A DNA stretch of 64,000 nucleotides, from contig CAWDVH010000004.1 in the NCBI GenBank assembly GCA_963805705.1, positions 496,001-560,000 of the forward strand, given 5' to 3'. The notes under the pieces were generated by a model, which saw only the letters and a list, made by a program, of their open reading frames with translations, had not been told where the DNA came from and searched no databases. The translations under genes and the position numbers were made by a program. This stretch comes from CAWDVH01 sp963805705 (GTDB taxonomy: Bacteria; Actinomycetota; Actinomycetes; Streptosporangiales; Streptosporangiaceae). Positions within the stretch are counted from its first letter, which is position 1. Each line of letters begins with the position of its first letter. Positions 26,221 to 34,409 of the stretch are shown piece by piece.

Positions 26221-27168
26221 CTATTCGGCGGCCCCCTGCAGGATCTCGGCCAGCTTGCTCAGGTTGATATTGCCGCCCGAGACGACGCACACGATCTTCC
26301 CGGTCCCGGCCCGGCCGCTCAGCGCCGCGGCGGGCGCGAGCGCGCCCGCGCCCTCGGCGATGACACGGGCGCGCTCGGCCAGCGTGCGCACGGCGGCGGC
26401 GACCTCATCAAGCCGAATCGCCAGCGCCTGGTCGACCAGCGGCGCGACCAGCGGCCACATGCTGTCCAGGACGCGCCTGCTGCCGGAGCCGTCCACGAAC
26501 GAGGCGCGGTAGTCAACGTCGGCTGGGTGACCGGCGCCGAGCGCGGCCACCAGCGCGGCACCCGTCTGCGGCTCGGCGGTGACGATCCTGGCCTGCGGCG
26601 CCAGCGCCCTGATCGCGCTGGCGATGCCGACGGTGAGCCCGCCCCCGCCGTACGGGATCACGACCGCGTCCAGGTCGGGCAGGTCCTCGAGGATCTCGAG
26701 CCCGATCGTCCCGTTGCCCGCCATCACCCCGGCGTCCTGGACCGGATGCACGAACAGGCCCTCGACCCCGTCGACGCGGCTGGTGACGATCACGTTCCAC
26801 CAGTCGTCATAGGGCAGCTTCAGGATCCGGCCGCCCAGGCGCTTGATCGCCGCCAGCTTCGCCTCGGGCGCGTGCTCAGGCACGACGATGGTGGCCGGAA
26901 CGCCCAGTGCCCGCGCCGTCCACGCGACTCCCTGGGCCATGTTCCCCGCGCTGGCGGTGACCAGGCCCTTCGCCCGATCGGCCGCGGGCGCGAGCATGAT
27001 CGCATTCGTCGCGCCGCGGATCTTGAACGAGTTGACCGGCTGGAGATTCTCGAGCTTGAGGTAGATCTCGGCCGGGGAATCCTCGACGTACAGGCGCACC
27101 AGCGGCGTGCGTATCGCCGCACCCGCGATCCGCTCGCGCGCCGCCTCGATCGCCGACAGCTCAATCAC
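26221..27168 (-). CDS. Threonine/serine dehydratase-like PLP enzyme
   Basis: A 315-residue fold-type-II PLP enzyme. The Schiff-base lysine is in NSFKIRGATNAI, the substrate loop is SAGNMAQGVAW, and the phosphate loop is GGGGLTVG. The C terminus (KIVCVVSGGNINLSKL) is typical, and no ACT regulatory domain follows. Relatives include catabolic threonine dehydratase, serine racemase, hydroxyectoine dehydratase EutB and beta-hydroxyaspartate dehydratase. Its coupling to an ornithine-cyclodeaminase-like gene (GTGA overlap) recalls eutB-eutC and the dehydratase/iminosuccinate-reductase pair; this is inference. Confidence 0.82.
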   Translation of the reverse strand: MIELSAIEAARERIAGAAIRTPLVRLYVEDSPAEIYLKLENLQPVNSFKIRGATNAIMLAPAADRAKGLVTASAGNMAQGVAWTARALGVPATIVVPEHAPEAKLAAIKRLGGRILKLPYDDWWNVIVTSRVDGVEGLFVHPVQDAGVMAGNGTIGLEILEDLPDLDAVVIPYGGGGLTVGIASAIRALAPQARIVTAEPQTGAALVAALGAGHPADVDYRASFVDGSGSRRVLDSMWPLVAPLVDQALAIRLDEVAAAVRTLAERARVIAEGAGALAPAAALSGRAGTGKIVCVVSGGNINLSKLAEILQGAAE

Positions 27169-28166
27169 AGCTCCACCTCGATGCCCAGGCCGCGCTCCGC
27201 GGCGACCGCGACCGCGAGCTCGGCCGCGGCGAGGTCCTCGATGGCCAGGCCGAGTGAGCGGAAGACCGTCAGCTCGCCAGCGTCGCGGCGCCCCGCCGCA
27301 CTTCCGGCCAGCACCTCACCGAGCTCAGCGCGGACGTGCTCCTCGCCGGTGATCAGGCCCTCCAGGACCGCGAGCCGGAATTCGCCGGCCTCGTTGCGAA
27401 GCGACTCGCGGCTGTCGCAGAACAGCGCGCTGGCGGCCACGGTCGCGGTGTCGAGCTCGCGCGCCTGCGGGCTGCTGGCGCCGACCGCGTTGACGTGGGC
27501 TCCGGGCTTGAGCCAGGCATGCCGCAGCACCGGCTCCCGCGAGCTGGTCACGGTCACCACGACGTCAGCGTCCCTGAGTGCTTCCTGCGCGCTCGGGGCC
27601 ACGCTCAGCTTCAGCTCCCCGCGCGCCAGGCCGGCCTGCCCGGCCAGGGCACGGGCGTGCGCCTCGGTCGGCGCGTAGACGCGCACCTCCTCGAAGTCGC
27701 GGACGCTGGCCAGTGCCTGCAGATGAGCTCGCGCCTGCGTCCCGGCCCCGAGGATCGCGAGCGTCCGCGCATCCCGGCGCGCCAGCAGGCTGGTCGCGAC
27801 CGCGGTGACCGCGGCGGTGCGGACGGCCGTGATCGCCGAGGCGTCCAGGATGGCGGTCGGCACGCCGCTCTCGCCGTCGAACAGCGTGACCAGTCCCTGA
27901 TGGGTGTCGAGCCCGCGCGCCGGATTGCCGGGCATCAGGCAGATCGCCTTGAGCGCGAACGCGGCGGCCTGGCCGGCGCGCGGTCCGCGCCAGCCGGGCA
28001 TCAGCCCCATGAAGCCGTCCGCGCCGGGCGGCATCATTACCGACCGCAGCGGCATGTAGGTCTGGCCGCGGGCGTGCTCGGCGAGTACCGAGGCCATCGC
28101 CTGGGCGCATTCCTGCGGCGGCAGCGCGGCCAGCACGTCATGGTGGCTGAGGATGAGCACGCGCAT
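27165..28166 (-). CDS. Ornithine cyclodeaminase / mu-crystallin family protein
   Basis: A 333-residue NAD(P)-binding protein. ALKAICLMPGNPARGLDTHQGLV (given here by its ends ALKAICLMPGNP and THQGLV) matches the family. The Rossmann motif is AILGAGTQARAHLQAL, and NAVGASSPQARELD is the usual substrate/cofactor segment. Members include ornithine cyclodeaminase, alanine dehydrogenase, EutC and iminosuccinate reductase. It overlaps the aldo/keto reductase by one base and the dehydratase by four, so all three are translated together. A two-step use of a hydroxy-amino acid is possible but unproven. Confidence 0.82.
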   Translation of the reverse strand: MRVLILSHHDVLAALPPQECAQAMASVLAEHARGQTYMPLRSVMMPPGADGFMGLMPGWRGPRAGQAAAFALKAICLMPGNPARGLDTHQGLVTLFDGESGVPTAILDASAITAVRTAAVTAVATSLLARRDARTLAILGAGTQARAHLQALASVRDFEEVRVYAPTEAHARALAGQAGLARGELKLSVAPSAQEALRDADVVVTVTSSREPVLRHAWLKPGAHVNAVGASSPQARELDTATVAASALFCDSRESLRNEAGEFRLAVLEGLITGEEHVRAELGEVLAGSAAGRRDAGELTVFRSLGLAIEDLAAAELAVAVAAERGLGIEVEL

Positions 28167-29104
28167 CAGGCGACCGCCTTCCCGACCGTGACCCGCTCCT
28201 GCGGCGTGAGCGGATGACTGAGCGCCTCGCCCACCGGCGCCAGGTGCTCAGGCCGGCCGGGGCCGATCACGATCTGGGTCACCCGCTCGTCGGCGAGCAG
28301 CCAGGCCAGGGCGAGGCCGGCCATCGAGATGCCGCGGTCCGAGGCGATCGCCTGGAGCCTGGCCAGTGCGTCAAAGGTCCGGTCCGTGACCAGCTCGCGG
28401 TACGGGCCGGGCCGCTGGCTCATGCGCGAGCCGGCCGGGAACTGCTCGCCGCGACGGTACTTGCCCGTGAGCCAGCCGCCGGCCAGCGGGCTGAACGCCA
28501 GATAGGCCACCTCTCGCTGCGCGCACAGCGCGAGGACATCCTGCTCGTCCTGGCCCGCCAGCAGCGAGTAGCTGTTCTGGATGGCCTGCGGCGTGCCTGC
28601 CGCCAGCGAGTCGGCCAGCGCCTGAGCATCGAAGTTGCTGACTCCGTAGGCCAGGATCGTGCCGTCGGCCTGGGCTTGATCGAGGGCACCGAGCGACTCC
28701 GGCAGCGGTACCTCAGGGTCGAACTCGTGGGCCAGGTACAGCTCGACGCGGTCGACCCCGAGCCGTTCGAGGGACATGCGCAGCTGGCGGGCGATCCGCT
28801 CGGGCCTCAGGCCGTGATCCGCGCCGGCCTGCATCGGGTTGTAGGTCTTGGTGGTCAGCTGCGGGCGAACCCCCCGCGACCGGATCCAGCGGCCGATCGA
28901 CAGCTCACTGCGCCCGCCGCCGTAGGCGTCGGCGGTGTCGAAGTGGGTGATGCCGAGCTCCCAGGCCGTGTCCATGAGCTCGAGCGCCTGGTCCTCGCCC
29001 AGCCCCTGGCCGAAGAACTCCGGCGCCGAGCCGATCCCGCCAAAGTTGCCGCAGCCCAGCGCGATCCGGGAGACCCTGAGGGCCGACCAGCCGAATTGCG
29101 ACAT
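28166..29104 (-). CDS. Aldo/keto reductase
   Basis: A 312-residue NADPH-dependent TIM-barrel reductase. The catalytic tetrad is visible: Asp and Tyr in HFDTADAYGGGRSE, Lys in LTTKTYN and His in LYLAHEFD. SPLAGGWLTGKY and IVIGPGRPEHL are cofactor regions. ATG 29104 is chosen because it gives the normal MSQFGWSALRVSRIALG start and avoids running back into the tRNA-Arg gene. It is first in the three-gene run with the cyclodeaminase-like and dehydratase-like genes. Confidence 0.88.
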   Translation of the reverse strand: MSQFGWSALRVSRIALGCGNFGGIGSAPEFFGQGLGEDQALELMDTAWELGITHFDTADAYGGGRSELSIGRWIRSRGVRPQLTTKTYNPMQAGADHGLRPERIARQLRMSLERLGVDRVELYLAHEFDPEVPLPESLGALDQAQADGTILAYGVSNFDAQALADSLAAGTPQAIQNSYSLLAGQDEQDVLALCAQREVAYLAFSPLAGGWLTGKYRRGEQFPAGSRMSQRPGPYRELVTDRTFDALARLQAIASDRGISMAGLALAWLLADERVTQIVIGPGRPEHLAPVGEALSHPLTPQERVTVGKAVA

Positions 29105-29150
29105 TAAATCAAACCCGCCGAGCCAGTTGTCGTCACGTACCCGATGGACG

Positions 29151-29222
29151 CGCCCCCAGCAGGATTCGAACCTGCGCACACGCCTCCGGAGGGCGTTGCT
29201 CTATCCCCTGAGCTATGGGGGC
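29151..29222 (-). tRNA. tRNA-Arg (anticodon CCG)
   Basis: A complete cloverleaf on the minus strand: acceptor GCCCCCA (5' end at 29222) pairs with TGGGGGC, the D-stem is GCTC/GAGC, and the anticodon stem ACGCC/GGCGT holds the loop CTCCGGA, so the anticodon is CCG, reading CGG. The T-arm is CAGG-TTCGAAT-CCTG with a flanking C-G context. The discriminator base is G and no CCA is encoded. A tRNA-Arg beside an argS-type gene is a common actinobacterial arrangement. Confidence 0.95.
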
Positions 29223-29353
29223 TGGCGCTATGGACCGGCGGGCCCGGCCGGATGGGCCGCCGTGCCGGAGCCAGGGTACCAGTAGCAAGTATCTGCCGGC
29301 TCGCAGGCCGATCCGGGCCCATCACCGGCACCGGGCCGGGTAACCTCACGCGA

Positions 29354-29749
29354 ATGACGCTTGGACTGGGGCGGGTGCTGGTGGTCGATGACGATGAGGT
29401 CATCCGGCAGCTCATTGCCGTCAATCTCAAGCTAGAGGGCTTTGAGGTGATCACGGCTGTGGACGGCGAGGACTGCCTGGATAAGGTGGCCGACGCCGAA
29501 CCCGACGTGATCACCCTGGATGTGATGATGCCCCGCCTGGACGGCTGGGTAACCGCGACTGCGCTGCGCAAGAACCCGGAGACCGCAGGGATCAAGGTCG
29601 TGCTGATCACCGCCAGGGCCCAGGAGGACGACAGGTACCGGGGCAGCCAGATCGGCGTGGACGCCTACCTGACCAAGCCGTTTGACCCGGCCGAGATGAT
29701 CCGCGTGATCAGGGAACTGGCGGGCGCGCCGAGCAGCGCCTTCGACTGA
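29354..29749 (+). CDS. Single-domain response regulator (CheY/DivK-like receiver)
   Basis: A 131-residue stand-alone receiver domain. VLVVDDDEV supplies the acidic pair, the phosphorylated Asp is in ITLDVMMPRLDG, the Thr switch in VLITARA, and the conserved Lys in YLTKPFDPAEM. There is no output domain and no adjacent kinase, so it would act through protein contacts. ATG 29354 gives a normal receiver start; longer readings enter the tRNA region. It sits between tRNA-Arg and the argS-like gene. Confidence 0.92.
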   Translation: MTLGLGRVLVVDDDEVIRQLIAVNLKLEGFEVITAVDGEDCLDKVADAEPDVITLDVMMPRLDGWVTATALRKNPETAGIKVVLITARAQEDDRYRGSQIGVDAYLTKPFDPAEMIRVIRELAGAPSSAFD

Positions 29750-29779
29750 GCCCGCCCGACGCGCCCGTAGCCTGATCCG

Positions 29780-30859
29780 GTGATCCCCGGCGATATCGGT
29801 GCCGCGCTGGCCCGCGTGCTGCGGGCCGCCGCGGCCGCCGGCGAGCTGCCGTCCGCCGCGGCGCGGATGAGCCCCGCCGGGACCTGGCGGCCCGCCCCGG
29901 CCGGAGCGCAGGCCCGGCCGGGCAGCTACGCCACTTCCCTGCCCTTCGCGCTCGCGCGCCGAAGCGGCCGGGACGCCACCGAAGTGGCCGCGCTGCTGGC
30001 CGCGCGCCTGTCCGGCGCGGCCGGGATCGGCGCCGCCGCGGCCACCGGCGGCGGCTACCTGACCGTCACCGTCACCGACGCGGTCCTGACCGGGCTGCCG
30101 GCCCGCGTGGTCGCCGCCGGCCCGGCCTGCGCGGTCAGCGACGCACTGGACGGCACGCGGCTCACGGTTGCCCGCCATCCGGACCTGGCCGCGGCGGGCA
30201 GCTGGGAGCAGGCCCGGCAGTGGGTGGCGGATGCGGTTACCGGTCGGCTCGCCGCGACGGCCGGCGCGCACGTCAGCTTCGAGATCCATTCGAAACGGCC
30301 CGCGGCCCCCCCTCCCGGCCCGCCGCCCGGTCCGGGCGCGGTGGCAGCGGCCATCGCGTTCGCCGGCCCCGACCGGGTCCGTTACGCACTGGCCAGGACG
30401 GCCGCAGGCGGGGGGACGGCGACGGGGCGGCAGTTTTCCGTTCTGAATGGTCGCTCAGATCCTGGCTATGCGGTGCGCAGTGCGCATGCGGGTGCGGCCT
30501 CGGTCGTGCGCTGGGCCGGTGACCTGGGGATACGGCGCGGTGATGGGCGGGGACTGCGGCCGGAGCGGCTCGCCCATCCGTGCGAGCGCGAGCTGCTCGC
30601 GGCCATCTCCTGGCTGCCAGAGCGCGTCGCCGGCGCCGCGCGGCGCCGTCAGCCGCAGGCATTCCCCCGGTATCTTGAGTACCTCGCCGGGGCGTGGCTC
30701 GACTGCAGCCAGAGCTGCCCGGCGCTGCCGTTCGGCGGCCAGTCGGCGCCGCGTGACGAGGCGGGAACGGCGGCCCGGCTGTGGCTCGCTGAGGCGGCGC
30801 GGGTGGCGCTGGCGACGGGCCTGGCCCTGCTGGGCGTGGCCGCTCCGGGCCGGGTCTGA
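29780..30859 (+). CDS. ArgS-like protein with N-terminal and DALR domains but no catalytic core
   Basis: A 359-residue relative of arginyl-tRNA synthetase. The first 110 residues resemble the ArgS N-terminal tRNA-binding domain (YATSLPFALARRSGRDATEVAALLAARL). Residues about 205-359 are a DALR anticodon-binding domain (DPGYAVRSAHAGAASVVRWA, ending LATGLALLGVAAPGRV). Between them only about 90 residues remain, and neither HIGH nor KMSKS is seen, so it cannot charge tRNA. Genes of this type occur in this position upstream of lysA or rho in actinomycetes. GTG start. Perhaps a tRNA-Arg-binding factor or a remnant. Confidence 0.8.
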   Translation: MIPGDIGAALARVLRAAAAAGELPSAAARMSPAGTWRPAPAGAQARPGSYATSLPFALARRSGRDATEVAALLAARLSGAAGIGAAAATGGGYLTVTVTDAVLTGLPARVVAAGPACAVSDALDGTRLTVARHPDLAAAGSWEQARQWVADAVTGRLAATAGAHVSFEIHSKRPAAPPPGPPPGPGAVAAAIAFAGPDRVRYALARTAAGGGTATGRQFSVLNGRSDPGYAVRSAHAGAASVVRWAGDLGIRRGDGRGLRPERLAHPCERELLAAISWLPERVAGAARRRQPQAFPRYLEYLAGAWLDCSQSCPALPFGGQSAPRDEAGTAARLWLAEAARVALATGLALLGVAAPGRV

Positions 30860-31553
30860 GGCGGGCGGGGCGGCGTGTCTTCGCTGGCGGACTTGTAAGA
30901 ACCGGCAGGTTGAAGTAGTTTCGCCGGGCATCTGCACTTTCACGGGCGGCGGGGTGAGTGAGCGCTGTGAGTGATTCGTGACCGTGCGGTTCAATCGCCA
31001 GCGAAACGGGTATCGCATGGTATGTAAGCCCCCTGGACGTCGACAGCTATGGCGCAGTCTCCGGACCCTGGACGCCAGCCCACCCCCCAGCAGCCGGCCA
31101 GAATGTACTCCGAGTCGTGTTCTCAGGGCACGCTCAGCCGCTGCCCGGACGTGCGCGCCAGCCCTGTCGGCCCCTTCCACCACGTACGGAACGCTCTGAA
31201 GGAATGCCGTGGGCTCTGTTGGTGTTAGGCTGGGTGCTGCACCAGATGCCCCGCCACGGGGAAAGGTGCTCCTTCGCTCTCCGTCCGGTCGGCTTTGCCG
31301 TCGGCGGCGGTCGGCGGCCTCCAGTGACATCCACCCGTCGCGAGATTCCCACGCCTGCCCGGTCCTGGCTCAGGACGTGGACGCCGGATCGCGCATACGG
31401 GCGCCAGCCAGATTCGGCGAAGCGCGGGGATGGCAGGAATTTCAACAACCGGCCTGGCCGATCAGCCAGCCGGGCGATAGCGGATAAAACGCGATAGCGG
31501 GAAAGCCACCGGCAGTCAATAAGCCGATGCCCGCGCCCTGGGAAGGACCCCTC
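30860..31553. other. Gene-free leader region before rho
   Basis: A 694-base stretch where lysA, hom, thrC and thrB often sit in related genomes. No frame here has a convincing start, ribosome binding site or homology. It probably holds the rho promoter and a long leader. I see no clear riboswitch or terminator. Confidence 0.5.
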
Positions 31554-33863
31554 GTGAGCGAAACCATCGATCTGTTCTCCGGTTCCTCTGGCGTGCCGGA
31601 GGAATCTCCCGTTTTGCCCCCGTCCGGGGGCGCGGCCTCCGGCGGGGCGCGGGGCGGAGCAGCTGGGACGGGCGCCCGGTCGGGCGCAGGGCTGTCAGCT
31701 AAACTGCTGCCCGAGTTGCAGCGGCTCGCGCAGTCACTGGGCGTCACGGGCACCGGCCGGATGCGCAAGGGCCAGCTCATCGAGGCGATCGAGGAGCGGC
31801 AGCACGGCGGCGGCAAGGCCTCGGGCGGCCAGGCCAGCGCGGTGAGCACGGCGGGCCCGGCCGGCACTGGCCCGGTCAGCACTGGTCCGGCCAGCACTGG
31901 TCCGGCCAGCCCGGTTTCGGCCGGTACTGCTGTTCCGGCGAGTGCGGGCGGTACGGCGACTGCGGCCGGCCCGGCCGACGGCGGCAGCCGGTCCGGGCGG
32001 CGCGGGGCCAGGGGCAGCCAGAGCGAAGTGAACGACAACTCAGTCCAGCGGGACGTGCCTGCGGGAGCCGGCTCGACTCGCCCCCTGAAGCAGGACGCCA
32101 TGGAACCAGAGACTTCGACACGGCCCGTCATGGGCAGCGGTTACGCGGGCGGATTCGGCGAGGGATCGTACACCGGCAGCGGCGGGGGAATCGGCACCGC
32201 CGCGCCGGCTGGCGTCGGCGACGCCTCCGGCGCCAACGGAGGCCAGAGCGGCGCGGCGGCCGATTCCGGCACCCTGGCGAGTGGCTCCGGCGGCGCGGCG
32301 GCCGGCCAGGGCGGCCGACGGGGCGATGGCCAGCAGGGAAGCGAAGGCCAGCGGGGAGACCGGCGCGGACGCGGCAACGGCAACAACGGCCGCCGGGATG
32401 ACCAGGTCCGGGCCGCGAGCGACGGGTCTGAGCAGCACCGCGACGCGGGCCGTGAGGCTGGCTCCGGCGGCCGCGGCGACCAGCAGAACCGCGGCAGCCA
32501 GGGCGGTGACCAGCAGGGCCGCGGCAACCAGGGCGGTGACCAGCAGAACCGTGGTGACCAGCAGAACCGTGGTGACCAGCAGAACCGTGGTGACCAGCAG
32601 GGCCGCGATGACGACCGGGACGGCTCGGGCAGCCGCCGCAGCCGGGACCGGTTCCGTAACCGGAACTCGGGCGGCAACAACAACCGGCGCAGGGAGCGGG
32701 GCGGCCAGGACGCCGAGCCCGTGATCTCCGAGGATGACGTGCTCATCCCGATCGCCGGCATCCTGGATGTGCTGGACAACTACGGCTTCGTCCGTACCAC
32801 CGGCTACCTGCCCGGTTCGAACGACGTCTACGTCTCGCTGGCCCAGGTGCGCCGGTACGGCCTGCGCAAGGGCGACGTGGTCGAGGGCGCGATCCGGCAG
32901 CCGCGGGAGGGCGAGCGCAGGGAGAAGTTCAACGCCCTGGTCCGGCTCGACAAGATCAATGGCCTGGATCCCGAGCAGTCCAAGCTGCGCCCGGAGTTCG
33001 CCAAGCTGGTCCCGCTCTACCCGCAGGACAGGCTGCGGCTGGAGACCGATCCCACCATCATGACCACGCGGATCATCGACCTGATCGCCCCGATCGGCAA
33101 GGGCCAGCGCGGCCTGATCGTCTCGCCGTCCAAGGCGGGCAAGACGATGATCATGCAGGCGATCGCCAACGCGATCACCAAGAACAACCCGGAGTGCCAC
33201 CTCATGGTCGTCCTGGTGGACGAGCGGCCCGAGGAAGTCACCGACATGCAGCGCTCGGTCAAGGGCGAGGTGATCTACTCGACCTTCGACCGGCCGGCCG
33301 AGGATCACACCACGGTCGCCGAGCTGGCCATCGAGCGGGCTAAGCGGCTGGCCGAGATGGGCCACGACGTGGTCGTGCTGCTGGACTCGATCACCCGGCT
33401 GGGCCGCGCCTACAACCTGTCGGCGCCGGCCAGCGGCCGGATCATGTCCGGCGGCGTGGACTCCACCGCCCTCTACCCGCCGAAGCGGTTCTTCGGCGCG
33501 GCGCGCAACATCGAGAACGGCGGTTCCATCACGATCCTGGCCACGGCCCTGATCGAGACCGGCTCCCGCGCGGACGAGGTCATCTTCGAGGAGTTCAAGG
33601 GCACCGGCAACATGGAGCTGCGGCTGCGCCGCGAGCTCGCCGACAAGCGGATCTTCCCGGCCGTCGACGTGGATGCCTCCAGCACCCGCAAGGAAGACCT
33701 GCTGATGTCGACGGAGGAGCTGAAGATCGTCTGGCAGCTGCGCCGGGTGCTGCACGCACTGGAGCCGCAGCAGGCGCTCGAGGTGCTGATGGAGCGGATG
33801 AAGGAGACCAAGAGCAACACCGAGTTCCTGCTTCAGGTGCAGAAGACCACGGCCGCCTCCTAG
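31554..33863 (+). CDS. rho: Transcription termination factor Rho with long low-complexity insert
   Basis: A 769-residue hexameric RNA helicase that ends transcription. A Rho_N helix domain is near 38-75 (LLPELQRLAQSLGVTGTGRM). Residues about 76-385 are a Gly/Arg/Asp/Asn/Gln-rich insert, far longer than in E. coli Rho (419 residues in all). The RNA-binding cold-shock-like domain starts GILDVLDNYGFVRTTGYLPG. The ATPase has P-loop SPSKAGKT near 524-531, DERPEEVTDM, and the GGVDSTALYPPKRFFGAARN Q-loop segment. GTG 31554 has GGAAGG seven bases upstream. Actinobacterial Rho often has such basic inserts that widen RNA binding. Confidence 0.95.
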   Translation: MSETIDLFSGSSGVPEESPVLPPSGGAASGGARGGAAGTGARSGAGLSAKLLPELQRLAQSLGVTGTGRMRKGQLIEAIEERQHGGGKASGGQASAVSTAGPAGTGPVSTGPASTGPASPVSAGTAVPASAGGTATAAGPADGGSRSGRRGARGSQSEVNDNSVQRDVPAGAGSTRPLKQDAMEPETSTRPVMGSGYAGGFGEGSYTGSGGGIGTAAPAGVGDASGANGGQSGAAADSGTLASGSGGAAAGQGGRRGDGQQGSEGQRGDRRGRGNGNNGRRDDQVRAASDGSEQHRDAGREAGSGGRGDQQNRGSQGGDQQGRGNQGGDQQNRGDQQNRGDQQNRGDQQGRDDDRDGSGSRRSRDRFRNRNSGGNNNRRRERGGQDAEPVISEDDVLIPIAGILDVLDNYGFVRTTGYLPGSNDVYVSLAQVRRYGLRKGDVVEGAIRQPREGERREKFNALVRLDKINGLDPEQSKLRPEFAKLVPLYPQDRLRLETDPTIMTTRIIDLIAPIGKGQRGLIVSPSKAGKTMIMQAIANAITKNNPECHLMVVLVDERPEEVTDMQRSVKGEVIYSTFDRPAEDHTTVAELAIERAKRLAEMGHDVVVLLDSITRLGRAYNLSAPASGRIMSGGVDSTALYPPKRFFGAARNIENGGSITILATALIETGSRADEVIFEEFKGTGNMELRLRRELADKRIFPAVDVDASSTRKEDLLMSTEELKIVWQLRRVLHALEPQQALEVLMERMKETKSNTEFLLQVQKTTAAS
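32535..32600 (+). repeat. rho: 18-bp tandem repeat inside rho
   Basis: Three perfect copies of GGTGACCAGCAGAACCGT (32535-32588) plus a 12-base partial copy, with degenerate relatives just upstream. They encode GDQQNR repeats in the low-complexity insert. Confidence 0.95.
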
Positions 33864-33883
33864 CGCAGGGAATCGCCAGGCCC

Positions 33884-33900
33884 CGCTGCACGTTGCAGCG
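33884..33900 (+). terminator. Small hairpin after rho
   Basis: CGCTGCA / TGCAGCG around a three-base loop, 20 bases after the rho stop, without a U-run. A weak terminator or an mRNA end structure. Confidence 0.3.
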
Positions 33901-34000
33901 TCTGGCACACTGGTAGCCGACTACAGCGCGGTACCGGTTCACGCCCGCGGGCAGCAAGCCCGCGAGGCGACCCGGCGACCGCCAGGACCAGGAGTATGAC

Positions 34001-34255
34001 GTGAAGCCTGATATTCACCCGGACTACGTCGCGACGACGGTGACCTGCACCTGCGGGAATACCTTCACCACGCGCAGCACCGCCAAGAGCGGCTCGATCC
34101 ACACCGATGTGTGCTCAAGCTGCCACCCGTTCTACACGGGCAAGCAGAAGATCCTGGACACCGGCGGCCGCGTCGCCAGGTTCGAGCGCCGCTTCGGCAA
34201 GAAGCCGGACGCCGCCAAGCCCGCTGAGGGCGCGAAGGCTGCGGACGGCAAGTAA
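34001..34255 (+). CDS. rpmE: 50S ribosomal protein L31 (zinc-binding type)
   Basis: An 84-residue ribosomal protein. Four cysteines (TCTCGNTF near 16-18 and CSSCHPFY near 38-41) bind zinc, marking the C+ form. YTGKQKILDTGGRVARFERRFG is the family C-terminal block, followed by a short Ala/Lys tail. GTG start with an AGGAG site about seven bases upstream. It stands in the conserved rho-rpmE-prfA order and is followed by a terminator-like hairpin. Confidence 0.95.
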   Translation: MKPDIHPDYVATTVTCTCGNTFTTRSTAKSGSIHTDVCSSCHPFYTGKQKILDTGGRVARFERRFGKKPDAAKPAEGAKAADGK

Positions 34256-34268
34256 AGCCCCAACGATC

Positions 34269-34320
34269 AGTGGCTGAGACCGAGCCGCCCTAGCGCGCTC
34301 GATCTCGGCCACTGTCTTTG
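34269..34320 (+). terminator. Terminator after rpmE
   Basis: Arms 34269-34284 and 34298-34313 form a 16-bp stem in RNA with two G-U pairs and a 13-base loop, followed by TCTTTGT. It begins 14 bases past the rpmE stop. Confidence 0.65.
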
Positions 34321-34378
34321 TGGGCACTGTCCTTGTGGCACTGTCCTTGTGGCACTGTCCTGGCCCGCACTGTCCTGG
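34314..34378. repeat. Short repeats between rpmE and prfA
   Basis: Four or five degenerate copies of a 14-15-base unit around GGCACTGTCCTTGT, directly after the terminator stem and before prfA. Function unknown; the first copy overlaps the right arm of the hairpin. Confidence 0.7.
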
Positions 34379-34409
34379 TGCGCGGCGACGTCACGGCGGG
34401 AGGGAAGCG

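Noticed and set aside
30978..31199. 73-codon frame in the rho leader
   Set aside because: Arg/Ser/Pro-rich and without a ribosome binding site; a homoserine/threonine gene remnant was looked for and not seen.
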